DNA of 64,000 bases from positions 868,001 to 932,000 of the forward strand of contig NZ_JAKREV010000001.1 in NCBI RefSeq assembly GCF_022664465.1, in the 5' to 3' direction. Positions within the stretch are counted from its first letter, which is position 1, and each line of letters opens with the position of its first letter. A model generated the notes under the pieces. It was not told where the DNA came from, ran no database searches, and saw only the letters and a program-made list of their open reading frames with translations. Below, piece after piece: positions 16,521 to 25,573 of the stretch. Origin of the DNA: Sphingomonas hankookensis (lineage in GTDB: Bacteria > Pseudomonadota > Alphaproteobacteria > Sphingomonadales > Sphingomonadaceae). The translations under genes were made by a program, and so were the position numbers.

Positions 16521-18521
16521 ATGTCCGAAACCCTGACCAAGCTGATCTTCGGTCGCCTGACGATCGAAAGCTTCCCGATCCACGAACCGATCATCGTCAT
16601 GACCTTCATCGCGGTCGCCATTGGCGGCGCGGCGGTGCTGGCGGCGCTGACCTATTTCAAGCTGTGGGGCTATCTCTGGAAAGAGTGGTTCACCACGGTC
16701 GATCACAAGCGGATCGGGATCATGTACATGATCCTCGGCATCGTCATGCTGCTGCGCGGTTTCGCCGACGCGGTCATGATGCGCGGGCAGCAGGCGATGG
16801 CGTTCGGCCAGAACGAAGGCTTCCTGAACGCGCACCATTACGACCAGGTGTTCACCGCGCACGGCGTGATCATGATCTTTTTCGTGGCGATGCCACTGGT
16901 CACCGGGCTGATGAACTACATCGTTCCCTTGCAGATCGGCGCGCGCGACGTCTCCTTCCCCTTCCTCAACAATTTCAGCTTCTGGATGACCGCCTCCGGC
17001 GTCGTGATCGTCATGGCCAGCCTGTTCGTCGGCGAGTTCGCGCGCACCGGTTGGCTGGCATTCGCGCCGCTGTCGGGGCTGGATTATTCGCCCGACGTCG
17101 GGGTCGATTATTATATATGGGCGCTCCAGCTGGCGGGCGTCGGGACATTGCTGTCCGGCGTCAACCTGATCGCGACCATCGTGAAGATGCGCGCGCCGGG
17201 CATGGGCCTGATGAAGATGCCGATCTTCACCTGGTCGGCGCTGGTCACCAATATCCTGATCGTCGCCGCCTTCCCGGTGCTGACCGCCGTGCTCGCGATG
17301 CTGTCGCTCGACCGTTATGTCGGCACCAACTTCTTCACGAACACGCTGGGTGGTAACCCGATGATGTACGTGAACATGATCTGGATCTGGGGCCACCCCG
17401 AAGTCTACATCCTGATCCTGCCGGCATTCGGCGTGTTCTCGGAAATCGTGTCGACCTTCTCGGGCAAGCGGCTGTTCGGCTATACGTCGATGGTCTACGC
17501 GCTGCTGGTCATCACCATCCTGTCGTACCTGGTGTGGCTGCACCACTTTTTCACCATGGGTTCGGGGGCGAGCGTAAACTCGTTCTTCGGTATCACCACG
17601 ATGATCATCTCGATCCCGACGGGCGCGAAGATCTTCAACTGGCTGTTCACCATGTATCGCGGTCGCATCCGGTACGAGCTGCCGATGCTGTGGGCGATCG
17701 CGTTCATGCTGACCTTCACGATCGGCGGCATGACCGGGGTGCTGCTCGCGGTGCCGCCTGCCGACTTCGTGCTGCACAACTCGCTGTTCCTTGTTGCGCA
17801 CTTCCACAACGTCATCATCGGCGGCGTGGTGTTCGGGATGTTCGCCGGCATCAACTATTGGTTCCCCAAGGCGTTCGGCTTCAAGCTGGACAAGAAATGG
17901 GGTCTGGTCAGCTTCTGGTGCTGGTTCGTCGGCTTCTGGGTCGCGTTCACCCCGCTCTATGTGCTGGGGCTGATGGGTATCACCCGTCGCTTGCGCCACT
18001 TCGACGATCCGAGCCTGCAGATCTGGTTCATCATCGCCGCCGTGGGCGCCGCGATCATCGCGGTCGGCATCGCCGCCTTCCTGGTGCAGATCGCGGTCAG
18101 CATCATGAACCGCGACAAGCTGCGCGACTTCACCGGCGATCCGTGGGGCGGTCGCAGCCTCGAATGGGCGACCTCGTCGCCGCCGCCCGACTATAACTTC
18201 GCGTTCACGCCCGTCGTCCACGACATGGACGCGTGGTACGACATGAAGGAGCACAAATATGCCCGGCCGACGGAAGGCTTCACCGCCATCCACATGCCGA
18301 GCAACACCTGGGCGGGGATCGTGCTGGCCGGCATTTCGACCGTCTTCGGTCTGGCGATGGTCTGGTACATCTGGTGGCTGGCGGCGCTGTCGTTCGTCGC
18401 GGTGATCGGCGTCGCGATCTACCATACCTTCAACTACAACCGTGACTTCCACATTCCGGTCGAAGAAGTCATCGAAACGGAGCGGCAGCGCACTGCCGAC
18501 CTCCAGGCCGCGGGGGTATAA
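16521..18521 (+). CDS. cyoB: Quinol oxidase subunit I
   Basis: 666-aa catalytic subunit, full length for CyoB, with about 15 membrane helices. Heme and copper ligands are in place: the heme b His in [11 protein letters not shown], the CuB His and cross-linked Tyr in [12 protein letters not shown], the HH pair in WLHHFFTMG and the heme o/CuB His pair in [11 protein letters not shown]. The K- and D-channel residues sit in conserved blocks ([13 protein letters not shown] and [14 protein letters not shown]). It reduces O2 to water with proton pumping. It begins 11 nt after cyoA and is followed by cyoC at 5 nt, so the three are co-translated from one transcript. Confidence 0.97.
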   Translation: MSETLTKLIFGRLTIESFPIHEPIIVMTFIAVAIGGAAVLAALTYFKLWGYLWKEWFTTVDHKRIGIMYMILGIVMLLRGFADAVMMRGQQAMAFGQNEGFLNAHHYDQVFTAHGVIMIFFVAMPLVTGLMNYIVPLQIGARDVSFPFLNNFSFWMTASGVVIVMASLFVGEFARTGWLAFAPLSGLDYSPDVGVDYYIWALQLAGVGTLLSGVNLIATIVKMRAPGMGLMKMPIFTWSALVTNILIVAAFPVLTAVLAMLSLDRYVGTNFFTNTLGGNPMMYVNMIWIWGHPEVYILILPAFGVFSEIVSTFSGKRLFGYTSMVYALLVITILSYLVWLHHFFTMGSGASVNSFFGITTMIISIPTGAKIFNWLFTMYRGRIRYELPMLWAIAFMLTFTIGGMTGVLLAVPPADFVLHNSLFLVAHFHNVIIGGVVFGMFAGINYWFPKAFGFKLDKKWGLVSFWCWFVGFWVAFTPLYVLGLMGITRRLRHFDDPSLQIWFIIAAVGAAIIAVGIAAFLVQIAVSIMNRDKLRDFTGDPWGGRSLEWATSSPPPDYNFAFTPVVHDMDAWYDMKEHKYARPTEGFTAIHMPSNTWAGIVLAGISTVFGLAMVWYIWWLAALSFVAVIGVAIYHTFNYNRDFHIPVEEVIETERQRTADLQAAGV

Positions 18522-18526
18522 GGATC

Positions 18527-19156
18527 ATGAGTTCGTCGGTTCAAGTCCCGGCAGGCGCGTCCGAACGCGCCTACCACCTCGCGGAAGAACATGAGCACGA
18601 AGCCGGGTCGAGCACGATGCTCGGCTTCTGGCTCTACCTGATGAGCGACTGTCTTATCTTCGCCATGCTCTTTGCCTCCTATGGCGTCTATTCGGGCAGC
18701 ACCGCGGGTGGCCCGGACGCCAAGGAGCTGTTCGACCTGCCGCTCGTCGCGCTCAACACCGCGATGCTGCTGTTCTCGTCGATCACCTACGGCTTCGCGA
18801 TGATCGCAGCCGAAGAAGGCAAGAAGGCCGCCACGCTGCGCTGGCTCGCCATCACCGGCGTGTTCGGCCTGTGCTTCCTCGGCATCGAAATGTACGAGTT
18901 CAGCCACCTGATCCACGAAGGCGCCGGGCCGCAGCGCAGCGCGTTCCTGTCGGCGTTCTTCACGCTGGTCGGCACGCACGGGCTGCACGTCACCTTCGGC
19001 ATCGTCTGGCTGACGACGCTGATGGTACAGGTCGCCAAGCATGGCCTGGGTGCCGCCAACATGCGTCGCCTGATGTGCCTGTCGCTGTTCTGGCACTTTC
19101 TCGACGTCGTCTGGATCGGCGTCTTCACCTTCGTCTATCTGCTGGGAGTGCTGTAA
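18527..19156 (+). CDS. cyoC: Quinol oxidase subunit III
   Basis: 209-aa subunit III with five membrane helices, the CyoC number. Conserved pieces include GFWLYLMSDCLIFAMLF in helix 1, GIEMYEFSHLI and the THGLHVTFGIVW stretch, plus a C-terminal WHFLDVVWIGVFTFVYLLG. It stabilises subunit I and may feed protons or oxygen. The stop overlaps the cyoD start by one base (TAATG), indicating coupled translation. Confidence 0.95.
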   Translation: MSSSVQVPAGASERAYHLAEEHEHEAGSSTMLGFWLYLMSDCLIFAMLFASYGVYSGSTAGGPDAKELFDLPLVALNTAMLLFSSITYGFAMIAAEEGKKAATLRWLAITGVFGLCFLGIEMYEFSHLIHEGAGPQRSAFLSAFFTLVGTHGLHVTFGIVWLTTLMVQVAKHGLGAANMRRLMCLSLFWHFLDVVWIGVFTFVYLLGVL

Positions 19157-19557
19157 TGGCCGGCCACGCACATCACGACGCGCACGGCCACGGGGCCGAT
19201 CACGGCCATGGCGGCCATGGCGATGCGCCTTCGCACGGTTCGCGCCGTGAATACGTCATCGGCTTCCTGTTGTCGGTGGTGCTGACCGCGATCCCCTTCG
19301 CGCTCGTCATGACCAACGCCTTTGCCGACACGCGGATCACCGCGGCGATCGTCACGCTCTGCGCGGTCGTGCAGATCGTGGTCCACATGATCTACTTCCT
19401 GCACATGAACACCAAGTCGGAGAATGGCTGGACGCTGATGGCGCTGATCTTCACCGTCATCCTCGTGGTTATCGTGCTCGCCGGGTCGTTGTGGGTGATG
19501 TACCATATGAACGTGAACATGATGCCCCAGATGTCCGGGGACATGAGCGCGATGTGA
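19156..19557 (+). CDS. cyoD: Quinol oxidase subunit IV with His-rich N-terminus
   Basis: 133-aa small subunit with three membrane helices (FLLSVVLTAIPFALV, AAIVTLCAVVQIVVHMIYFLHM and LMALIFTVILVVIVLAGSLW), the CyoD pattern. The first 27 residues carry nine histidines (AGHAHHDAHGHGADHGHGGH), beyond the usual CyoD start, and the C-terminus is Met-rich (MNVNMMPQMSGDMSAM). Both are candidate metal-binding tails. The start is fixed by the TAATG overlap with cyoC. The stop overlaps the SURF1 GTG as GTGA. Confidence 0.94.
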   Translation: MAGHAHHDAHGHGADHGHGGHGDAPSHGSRREYVIGFLLSVVLTAIPFALVMTNAFADTRITAAIVTLCAVVQIVVHMIYFLHMNTKSENGWTLMALIFTVILVVIVLAGSLWVMYHMNVNMMPQMSGDMSAM

Positions 19558-20252
19558 GCAGCGCCCGGCCGATCCGACGCATCCTGATCGGGACCCTGAT
19601 CGGATGCGTCATCGCCGGCCTGATCGGGCTGGGCGTGTGGCAGTTGCAGCGGCGGGCGTGGAAGCTGGACCTGATCCAGCGGACCGAGGCGATGCTGCGC
19701 TCCCCGCCCGTCCCCGCCCCGCCGCCATCGGCATGGGACGGGATCACCGGGAACGACGTCTATCGTCCCGTCGTCGCGACCGGGCGCTACCGGCCGCAAG
19801 CCGACACCTATACCCAGGCCGCGACCGCGCTGGGCGGCGGTTTCTGGGTCCTGACCCCGCTCGATACCGGGCGCTTCACCGTGCTCGTCAACCGCGGCTT
19901 CGTGCCCCCCGAGCAGCGCGGCAAGGTGGCGCCGCCCCCCGGCACCGTCACCGTCCGCGGACTCCTGCGCATTACCGAGCCCGAGGGCGGTTTCCTGCGC
20001 CGCAACGACCCCTCCGCCGACCGCTGGTATTCGCGCGATGTCGCTGCGATCGCCACCAAGCGTGGGCTGACCGACACCGCCCCCTATTTCATCGATGCCG
20101 CCGCGACGTCGGGCAAGGGCTGGCCGCGCGGTGGGCTGACCGTCGTCACCTTCCGCAACAGCCACCTCGTCTATGCCCTCACCTGGTTCGGGCTCGCTGC
20201 GCTGCTCGCGGGCATGACATGGTGGGTCGTACGGCGCGAACCACGGGCGTAA
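19554..20252 (+). CDS. SURF1-family oxidase assembly protein
   Basis: 232-aa inner-membrane assembly factor. GTG start at 19554 overlaps the cyoD stop by 4 nt. Topology is SURF1-like: an N-terminal helix (ILIGTLIGCVIAGLIGLGVWQLQR), a periplasmic beta-rich domain with GRYRPQ, FWVLTPLDTG, VLVNRGFVPP and WPRGG motifs, and a C-terminal helix (LTWFGLAALLAGMTWWVV). SURF1 proteins aid heme insertion into heme-copper oxidases. Its position inside the cyo operon indicates service to the quinol oxidase rather than a cytochrome c oxidase. It ends 1 nt before regB. Confidence 0.92.
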   Translation: MSSARPIRRILIGTLIGCVIAGLIGLGVWQLQRRAWKLDLIQRTEAMLRSPPVPAPPPSAWDGITGNDVYRPVVATGRYRPQADTYTQAATALGGGFWVLTPLDTGRFTVLVNRGFVPPEQRGKVAPPPGTVTVRGLLRITEPEGGFLRRNDPSADRWYSRDVAAIATKRGLTDTAPYFIDAAATSGKGWPRGGLTVVTFRNSHLVYALTWFGLAALLAGMTWWVVRREPRA

Positions 20253-20253
20253 C

Positions 20254-21561
20254 ATGCGCCCGATGCAGCCCGCCCCCCCTTCCGCGACTCCGTTGCCGCC
20301 GCCGGCCGAGGGCGTCGGGCGCAACATGCTGCTGCTGGTCCAGCTGCGGTGGCTGGCGGTCGGCGGGCAGCTGGGTACGATCCTCGTCGTCGACGGACTG
20401 CTTGGCATCCGCCTGCCGCTGCTGCCGATGGCGAGTGTGCTGGCGGGACTGGTGCTGCTCAACCTCGTCACCCTCGCCCGCCGGTCGCGGTGGAGCGATA
20501 CCAACCTGCCGCTGTTCGCCGCGCTGGTGCTCGACGTCGCGGCGCTGACCGCGCAGCTCTACCTGTCGGGCGGCGCGCGCAATCCGTTCGTCTCGCTCTA
20601 TCTGTTGCAGGTGGTGATCGGCGCGATCTTGCTGGAAGTGTGGTCGAGCTGGGCATTGGTCGCGATCACCAGTGGTGCGTTCGCGCTGCTCGGCCCGTTT
20701 CACCGCCCGCTGCAATTACCCCCCGCCTATGTCAGCAGCCTGTCCGACGCCTATCTGATCGGCAACTGGATCAACTTCGTCCTCGCCGCCACGCTGCTGG
20801 TCGCGTTCGTCACGCGGATCGCCGCCAATCTCCGCGACCGCGATACCAAGGTCGCGCAACTGCGCCAGCGCGCGGTGGAGGAGGAGCATATCGTCCGCAT
20901 GGGCCTGCTCGCCAGCGGCGCCGCGCACGAACTGGGCACGCCGCTGTCGTCGATCTCCGTGCTGCTGGGCGACTGGAAGAACGAGCCGGCGATCCGCCGC
21001 GATCCGCGCTTCGTCGCCGAAGTCGACGACATGCGGGCCGAGGTCATGCGCTGCAAGGAGATCGTATCGGGCATCCTGTTCGCCGCGGGCGAGGTGACCG
21101 GCGAGGCGCCGACGCGGACCACGCTGCGCACCTTCCTGACCGACACGCTCGATCGCTGGCGCGGGTCCGACCCCACGCGCGCAGTGTTCGAGGATCGGCT
21201 GGGGCCCGACGTCCCGATCGTCGCCGACCGCGCACTGGCGCAGGCGTTGACCAATTTGCTCGACAATGCGGTCGAAGCCGGGGGTCGCATGATCGCGCTG
21301 ATCGCGTTGCGTGACGGGGCGATGCTGCGCCTGACGGTACGCGACGACGGCAACGGCTTTTCCGACCGTATTCTCTCCAGCCTCGGCAAACCCTATAATA
21401 CCAGCAAGGACCGACAAGGCGCGGGCCTTGGCCTCTATCTCGCCACCAACGTGCTGCGTCCGCTGGGCGGTACGATCGAAGCGTTGAACCGCGATGCCGG
21501 CGGGGCGGAGACTACCCTGGTCCTGCCGATCGATTCGCTGGCGCTGGAGAAGACGCGATGA
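20254..21561 (+). CDS. regB: RegB/ActS-family redox-sensing histidine kinase
   Basis: 435-aa membrane kinase with about six N-terminal helices. The RegB quinone-binding heptad GGARNPF is at 106-112. The phosphoacceptor is H225 in AAHELGTPLSS and the redox-active cysteine is C267 in MRCKEIVSGIL, almost the positions of Rhodobacter RegB. The C-terminal ATPase domain has NLLDNAVEAGG, VRDDGNGF and GAGLGLYLA. RegB/PrrB kinases sense quinone redox state and disulfide status and tune respiratory gene expression. It sits 1 nt after SURF1 and overlaps regA (ATGA), which makes this oxidase operon physically linked to its probable regulators. Confidence 0.94.
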   Translation: MRPMQPAPPSATPLPPPAEGVGRNMLLLVQLRWLAVGGQLGTILVVDGLLGIRLPLLPMASVLAGLVLLNLVTLARRSRWSDTNLPLFAALVLDVAALTAQLYLSGGARNPFVSLYLLQVVIGAILLEVWSSWALVAITSGAFALLGPFHRPLQLPPAYVSSLSDAYLIGNWINFVLAATLLVAFVTRIAANLRDRDTKVAQLRQRAVEEEHIVRMGLLASGAAHELGTPLSSISVLLGDWKNEPAIRRDPRFVAEVDDMRAEVMRCKEIVSGILFAAGEVTGEAPTRTTLRTFLTDTLDRWRGSDPTRAVFEDRLGPDVPIVADRALAQALTNLLDNAVEAGGRMIALIALRDGAMLRLTVRDDGNGFSDRILSSLGKPYNTSKDRQGAGLGLYLATNVLRPLGGTIEALNRDAGGAETTLVLPIDSLALEKTR

Positions 21562-22088
21562 CCGCCCGCCGCCTTCTGATCGTCGAGGATGACGCTACCT
21601 TCGCCCGCACGCTGTGCCGATCGTTCGAACGGCGCGGCTATGTCGTGGAAGTAACCGGCGGCCCCGACCGGCTGGACGAACTGGCGCGCGACTTCGCCCC
21701 CGACCATGCGGTGGTCGACCTGCGGCTGGGCGGGGCGTCGGGCCTCGCCTGCGTGTCGGTGCTGTCGGCGATCGACCCGGCGATGCGCATCGTCGTGCTG
21801 ACCGGTTTCGCCAGCATCGCGACTGCGGTCGAGGCGATCAAGCTGGGCGCAACCAACTACCTGACCAAGCCCGCCAACACCGACGAAATCGAGGCGGCGT
21901 TCGCGCGGGTCGAGGGCAATGCGGACGCCGACCTGACCGCCGCCCCCACTTCGATCAAGACGCTGGAATGGGAACATATCCACCAGGTGCTGGCCGATAC
22001 CGACTTCAACATCTCCGAAGCGGCGCGGCGGCTGGGGATGCATCGTCGCACGCTGGCGCGCAAGCTCGACAAGCGCCATCTTTCCTGA
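21558..22088 (+). CDS. regA: RegA/ActR-family response regulator
   Basis: 176-aa regulator typical of RegA/PrrA/ActR: receiver domain with acidic pair E10-D11-D12, phosphoacceptor D54 (AVVDLRLGG), T82-like VLTGF and the Lys in YLTKPAN, a short linker, then a Fis-type helix-turn-helix (NISEAARRLGMHRRTLARKL). The HTH is near-invariant in the family and binds GCGRC-type sites. ATGA overlap with regB indicates coupled translation. It is expected to control respiratory, and possibly carbon and nitrogen, genes according to redox state. The next gene starts 117 nt downstream. Confidence 0.95.
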   Translation: MTARRLLIVEDDATFARTLCRSFERRGYVVEVTGGPDRLDELARDFAPDHAVVDLRLGGASGLACVSVLSAIDPAMRIVVLTGFASIATAVEAIKLGATNYLTKPANTDEIEAAFARVEGNADADLTAAPTSIKTLEWEHIHQVLADTDFNISEAARRLGMHRRTLARKLDKRHLS

Positions 22089-22205
22089 ACGCAAGGGGTT
22101 CGAAACGGCCCGCCGCCTGTGGTATCAGGGCGCATAAGGGGAACGGTTCATCGTGTGGCAGGTTCGATTGCACTAAGCATGCCGCCGCACCGCACAGAGT
22201 ATAGG

Positions 22206-23705
22206 ATGAAGACGATTACCGACCACCGCCATCGTTTCGATCGCATCGTGCGCCGCGCGCTGCTCGCCGGGATCGCACTGACCGCCGCCGGGGCCGCGTC
22301 GGCGCAGGTCGTGCCGCCGCCGGTCGTACCGACGCTGCCGACGACGCCGCCCATGGTACAGCCGGTGCCGGCCCCGCTGCCGCTGCCGACGCTGAGCCCC
22401 GCGCAGGAGAGCGAGCTTGCGAAGCTGCTGGCGCGCGATGCCGTGGCGCAGGGGTTGAAGGACCGCGAGCCGCAGCTGGCGAACCTGACCGGTACCGCGC
22501 TGGTGCAGGCAGCGCTCGACCATGCCCATGCAGTGCGCGCCGGGCGGCTGGACACCAGCGATTTCCAGAAGGACTGGGCGATGCGCCCGCAGGGGTTCGA
22601 TCCCCTCCCCTCGTTCCGCGACGCGGTGGCGAAGGATCGGCTGGCGGCGTGGATCGCGTCGCTGCCGCCGCCCTATGCCGGCTATGACACGCTGGTCGCC
22701 GGATTGGCGCGCTATCGGAAGATCCAGGCCGATGGCGGCTGGTCGACGATCGGTGCCGGATCGGAACTGCGCATGGGCGGCAAGGGACCGCAGGTCGCGG
22801 CGCTGCGCAAGCGGCTGGCGGTCGAGGATTCGGGCGTGTCGGCGAGCGGCGATACGTTCGACCAGTCGCTGCTCGACGGCGTCCGCCGTGCCCAGCGCCG
22901 CTATGGCCTGAACCCCGCCGGGCAAGTCGGTGCGCAGACCGTCGCGTCGCTGAACGTGCCGGTGGGCGAGCGGATCAAGCAGATCAAGGCGAATATGGAA
23001 CGGTGGCGCTGGCTGCCGACCGAGCTGGAAAAGAACCGCATTCAGGTGAATATCGCCGCGGCGGTGCTGACCGTGTTCGACGGCGACCAGCCGGTGACGT
23101 CGATGAAGGCGGTGACCGGGCGTCCGGGCGACGAGACGCCGATGCTGACCTCCACCATCCATTCGATCGTGCTCAATCCGCCGTGGAACGTGCCGTCGTC
23201 GATCGCCGACAAGGAATTGTGGCCCAAGGAGCGGGCGAACCCCGGCTATCTGAAGCGCAACGGCTTCCGCGTGATCGAAACCGAGGGCGGCGGGCGCCGG
23301 TTGCAGCAGGCGTCGGAGCGCAGCGCGCTCGGCCGGTTCAAGTTCGATTTCGACAATCCGTTCGCGGTCTATCTGCACGACACGCCGGCGCAGTCGGGTT
23401 TCGCCAATTTTGACCGGCTGGCCAGCCATGGCTGCGTCCGCCTCGAAAAGCCCGAGGATCTGGCGCGCCTGCTGTTGCGGACTACGCCCGAATGGCCCGC
23501 CGAACAGATCGACACGACGCTGGCATCGGGCAAGACGGTGCGGGCCAAGGTTGCCGATCCGGTAAAGGTCTATCTGCTCTACTGGACCGCGTTCGCGACG
23601 CCGAACGGCACGATGAGCTTCCGCGAGGATCCGTATAAATGGGACGGCGTGCTGGCGAACAAGATCGTCGCACGCGCTGAAGCCAGCCAGTTAGCGGCAC
23701 GATAA
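22206..23705 (+). CDS. L,D-transpeptidase (YcbB/LdtD-like), exported
   Basis: 499 aa from ATG 22206, which opens a basic n-region and signal peptide ending AASAQ. A Pro-rich spacer (about 35-65) is followed by a helical scaffold region, a PG_binding_1 module (GGKGPQVAALRKRL to QTVASLNV, about 190-252), and the YkuD catalytic domain (about 278-440) with catalytic C410 in LASHGCVRL. This order is that of YcbB-type enzymes, which make 3-3 crosslinks in peptidoglycan and resist most beta-lactams. Translation is likely continued into the small lipoprotein 10 nt downstream. Confidence 0.9.
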   Translation: MKTITDHRHRFDRIVRRALLAGIALTAAGAASAQVVPPPVVPTLPTTPPMVQPVPAPLPLPTLSPAQESELAKLLARDAVAQGLKDREPQLANLTGTALVQAALDHAHAVRAGRLDTSDFQKDWAMRPQGFDPLPSFRDAVAKDRLAAWIASLPPPYAGYDTLVAGLARYRKIQADGGWSTIGAGSELRMGGKGPQVAALRKRLAVEDSGVSASGDTFDQSLLDGVRRAQRRYGLNPAGQVGAQTVASLNVPVGERIKQIKANMERWRWLPTELEKNRIQVNIAAAVLTVFDGDQPVTSMKAVTGRPGDETPMLTSTIHSIVLNPPWNVPSSIADKELWPKERANPGYLKRNGFRVIETEGGGRRLQQASERSALGRFKFDFDNPFAVYLHDTPAQSGFANFDRLASHGCVRLEKPEDLARLLLRTTPEWPAEQIDTTLASGKTVRAKVADPVKVYLLYWTAFATPNGTMSFREDPYKWDGVLANKIVARAEASQLAAR

Positions 23706-23715
23706 GGGGATGACG

Positions 23716-24078
23716 ATGAAGAGCGGATGGCGCGTAGCGCTGCTGGCGGGCAGCGGCCTGTTGCTGGCGACCGGACTTGGGGCGTGTTCGGGGACGGACG
23801 AACCCGACGCCCCGATCGAGAACAGCGCGTTCGATGAGGAAGCCCCGCCGCCGACCCCGCTGCCCGAGGAAACGGTAGAGCCCGCGCCGCCGGTGGTCGA
23901 AAACCTGTCGGCGGTCGCCCCGGCCGAAGTTCTGCCCCCGCCCCCGCCGGTCGAGCCCGACCAGCAGGTGCTGGACGACGCGTCGGCCACCGGCATGACC
24001 TCGCGCTCGACCCGCGGACAGGACGATCGCGACGATCAGCCGGTCGACGATGCGATGTCGAACCAGCAGGGCGAGTGA
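23716..24078 (+). CDS. Small acidic Pro-rich lipoprotein, function unknown
   Basis: 120 aa. ATG 23716 lies 6 nt after AAGGGG and is preferred over ATG 23710, which abuts it. A signal peptide ends in the lipobox GLGAC (Cys24). The mature protein is short, acidic and Pro-rich (EEAPPPTPLPEE, VLPPPPPVEPD) with no globular domain, ending in an Asp/Gln-rich tail. Only 10 nt separate it from the L,D-transpeptidase, so a wall-related accessory or tether role is plausible but unproven. Confidence 0.7.
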   Translation: MKSGWRVALLAGSGLLLATGLGACSGTDEPDAPIENSAFDEEAPPPTPLPEETVEPAPPVVENLSAVAPAEVLPPPPPVEPDQQVLDDASATGMTSRSTRGQDDRDDQPVDDAMSNQQGE

Positions 24079-24826
24079 GCCGACGGTTCTGACGACGGTT
24101 TGTGTTGTGGAGGGGCGGCCGGTTGGCCGCCCTTTCTGCGTTTGGCGGAGGAAGCTGCGGGTTCGCCAGGGTGTTACCCTCATCTCGTGTCGAAAGATCC
24201 AAGGTGGAACCGTTCGTCCTGAGTAGCCGCTGAGCTTGTCGAAGTGGCGTATCGAAGGACCGCCACGAATGCTTCGATACGGGCCTTCGACAAGCGCAGT
24301 CCCTACTCAGCACGAACGGTTTTGCTGGATGCCACATCGAACCAGGCGTCATTCCAGCGAAGGCTCGAATCTCTCGACAACGGTGCGAAGCAGAAGCCGC
24401 TTGCGGCGCTCGCCGGGACGACCTTTCCATTCCGATGGCTTGCGGCCGATCGGCATTCGACGGCGTTGAAGGCATTTCGACGGGACGGAACGCCTTTCAA
24501 GCCACGCGTACCCCCGCGCAGGCGGGGGTCCAGAGCCACATGCGCTGTCCTGTCGTTACCCTGGACCCCCGCCTGCGGGGGGAGTACGGATAGTGGGTTG
24601 TAGATCAATCCTGATCGGGCGGCGGTGGGTCTCGCAGCGTGCGCCTAGCCGCAGAAGACCCCAGCCTTCGCTGGGGTGACGGTTGGCAGGGTCGGACGGC
24701 ATCACGGCGCCCGTTCACCAGCGACATATGCGTTCGGGACCGGCGGCCTTCGTATAGCGAACGTCTCGACCAACTCGCGCTCGGCGACGACGTCTAGGCA
24801 GCCACGCCTGCTCCGCCGCAACTTTC
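24079..24826. repeat. Gene-free gap dense in inverted repeats
   Basis: No gene seen in 748 nt. A long imperfect inverted pair has arms of about 48 nt at 24210-24259 and 24271-24319, built on CCGTTCGTCCTGAGTAG and CTTGTCGAAG. A second pair at 24507-24589 belongs to the TACCCCCGCGCAGGCGGGGG family. A lone hairpin CCCCAGCCTTCGCTGGGG lies at 24660-24677. Together with the REP pairs elsewhere this is a repeat-accumulation spot. Confidence 0.75.
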
Positions 24827-25009
24827 TCAAGCCGCCTGCGCAGTCCCGTCGACCGGCAACACCGGCGCATAGGCGCGATCGAGATACAAATTCGCCAGCT
24901 CGTAATGCGCATGCACGACCTGCTCATGATCGGCCTGCTGCGCCAGTTCCAGCTGCTGTTCGGCACGGCGTACGAAGTAGGACATTTCGTCCGGTCCAAT
25001 CGAAGACAC
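24827..25009 (-). CDS. Small conserved-looking protein of unknown function
   Basis: 60 aa from a GTG at complement 25007-25009, preceded by GAGAGG at 5 nt spacing. An internal ATG would give 52 aa (MSYFVRRAEQQLELAQQ...). The peptide is soluble and helical, with EQQLELAQQADHEQVVHAHYELANLYLDRAY resembling a short TPR-like helix pair. Similar 50-70-aa proteins (xxYxxRRAExELxLAxxA) are familiar from sphingomonads, but no function is known to me. No signal peptide or membrane segment. Confidence 0.55.
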   Translation of the reverse strand: MSSIGPDEMSYFVRRAEQQLELAQQADHEQVVHAHYELANLYLDRAYAPVLPVDGTAQAA

Positions 25010-25166
25010 GACAACCTCTCGGGGACGTTCAAGCGCCCGTTTATGATACTCGCCCGGCGGAACCGGACATGCGGAAAACGCACGACCAGTGCCGGGGATG
25101 CGTGTCGCCGCAAATTCTGACGCCGTCATTACACCGATGGGCGCAGCGTTCCGCCGCAGCGACGCA

Positions 25167-25430
25167 TCACATTCGGCGGTGCTTGCCACCATAGCGGCCG
25201 CCGATATAGGCGCCCAGCCGGTCCATCTCGCTTTTGGCAGCGACGACCGCATCGGACTGACACGGCAGCGGATCATGCTCACGGTCGGCGGCGCGGATCG
25301 CGACCTTGGCCGCCAGATCCTCGATATCGGCGCGCGACAGTAGGTTCTTTTCGCGCAGCAGGCACAACAGGCTCTGCAGGATCACCATGCTCTTTTCGCC
25401 GGCGGCATCGCACGGTTCGATCGGATTCAT
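25167..25430 (-). CDS. Small protein of unknown function
   Basis: 87 aa from ATG at complement 25428-25430, with a strong ribosome site (AAGGAG, 7 nt spacing). It is soluble, with the segment LQSLLCLLREKNLLSRADIEDL suggesting a helical pair and a C-terminal basic GGRYGGKHRR tail. Two Cys are present but no metal motif. Its leader carries a 7+7 inverted repeat (25436-25459) that places a second perfect ribosome site on the opposite strand. Function unknown. Confidence 0.6.
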   Translation of the reverse strand: MNPIEPCDAAGEKSMVILQSLLCLLREKNLLSRADIEDLAAKVAIRAADREHDPLPCQSDAVVAAKSEMDRLGAYIGGRYGGKHRRM

Positions 25431-25435
25431 CGTTC

Positions 25436-25459
25436 CTCTCCTTATGTTATACAGGAGAG
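25436..25459. promoter_or_regulatory. Inverted repeat over the leader of the 87-aa gene
   Basis: CTCTCCT (25436-25442) and AGGAGAG (25453-25459) are exact complements around TATGTTATAC. The left arm is the ribosome site of the 87-aa gene on the minus strand. The spacer contains a -10-like TATAAC on the minus strand. Confidence 0.4.
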
Positions 25460-25529
25460 CATATGCCGATGGCGCGCGGACGCAAGGGGCGCGCGCGGTG
25501 CATGCGCCGCCAGTGGTGGCGGAAGCATC

Positions 25530-25557
25530 GTCACCCCGGCTCCAAGTCCGGGGTGAC
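25530..25557. repeat. REP hairpin (GTCACCCCGG...CCGGGGTGAC)
   Basis: A 10-bp stem just past the stop of the efflux outer-membrane gene (25574). The same hairpin class occurs at 47732-47758 next to gloA. It could act as a weak terminator; no T tract. Confidence 0.6.
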
Positions 25558-25573
25558 GGAGGAAGGACCAGTC

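Noticed and set aside
16359..18452. Long minus-strand frame opposite cyoB
   Set aside because: Asp/His/Arg-rich shadow of a strongly conserved oxidase gene.
24244..24603. ORF of 119 codons in the repeat-rich gap
   Set aside because: It is composed of repeat arms and has no ribosome site.
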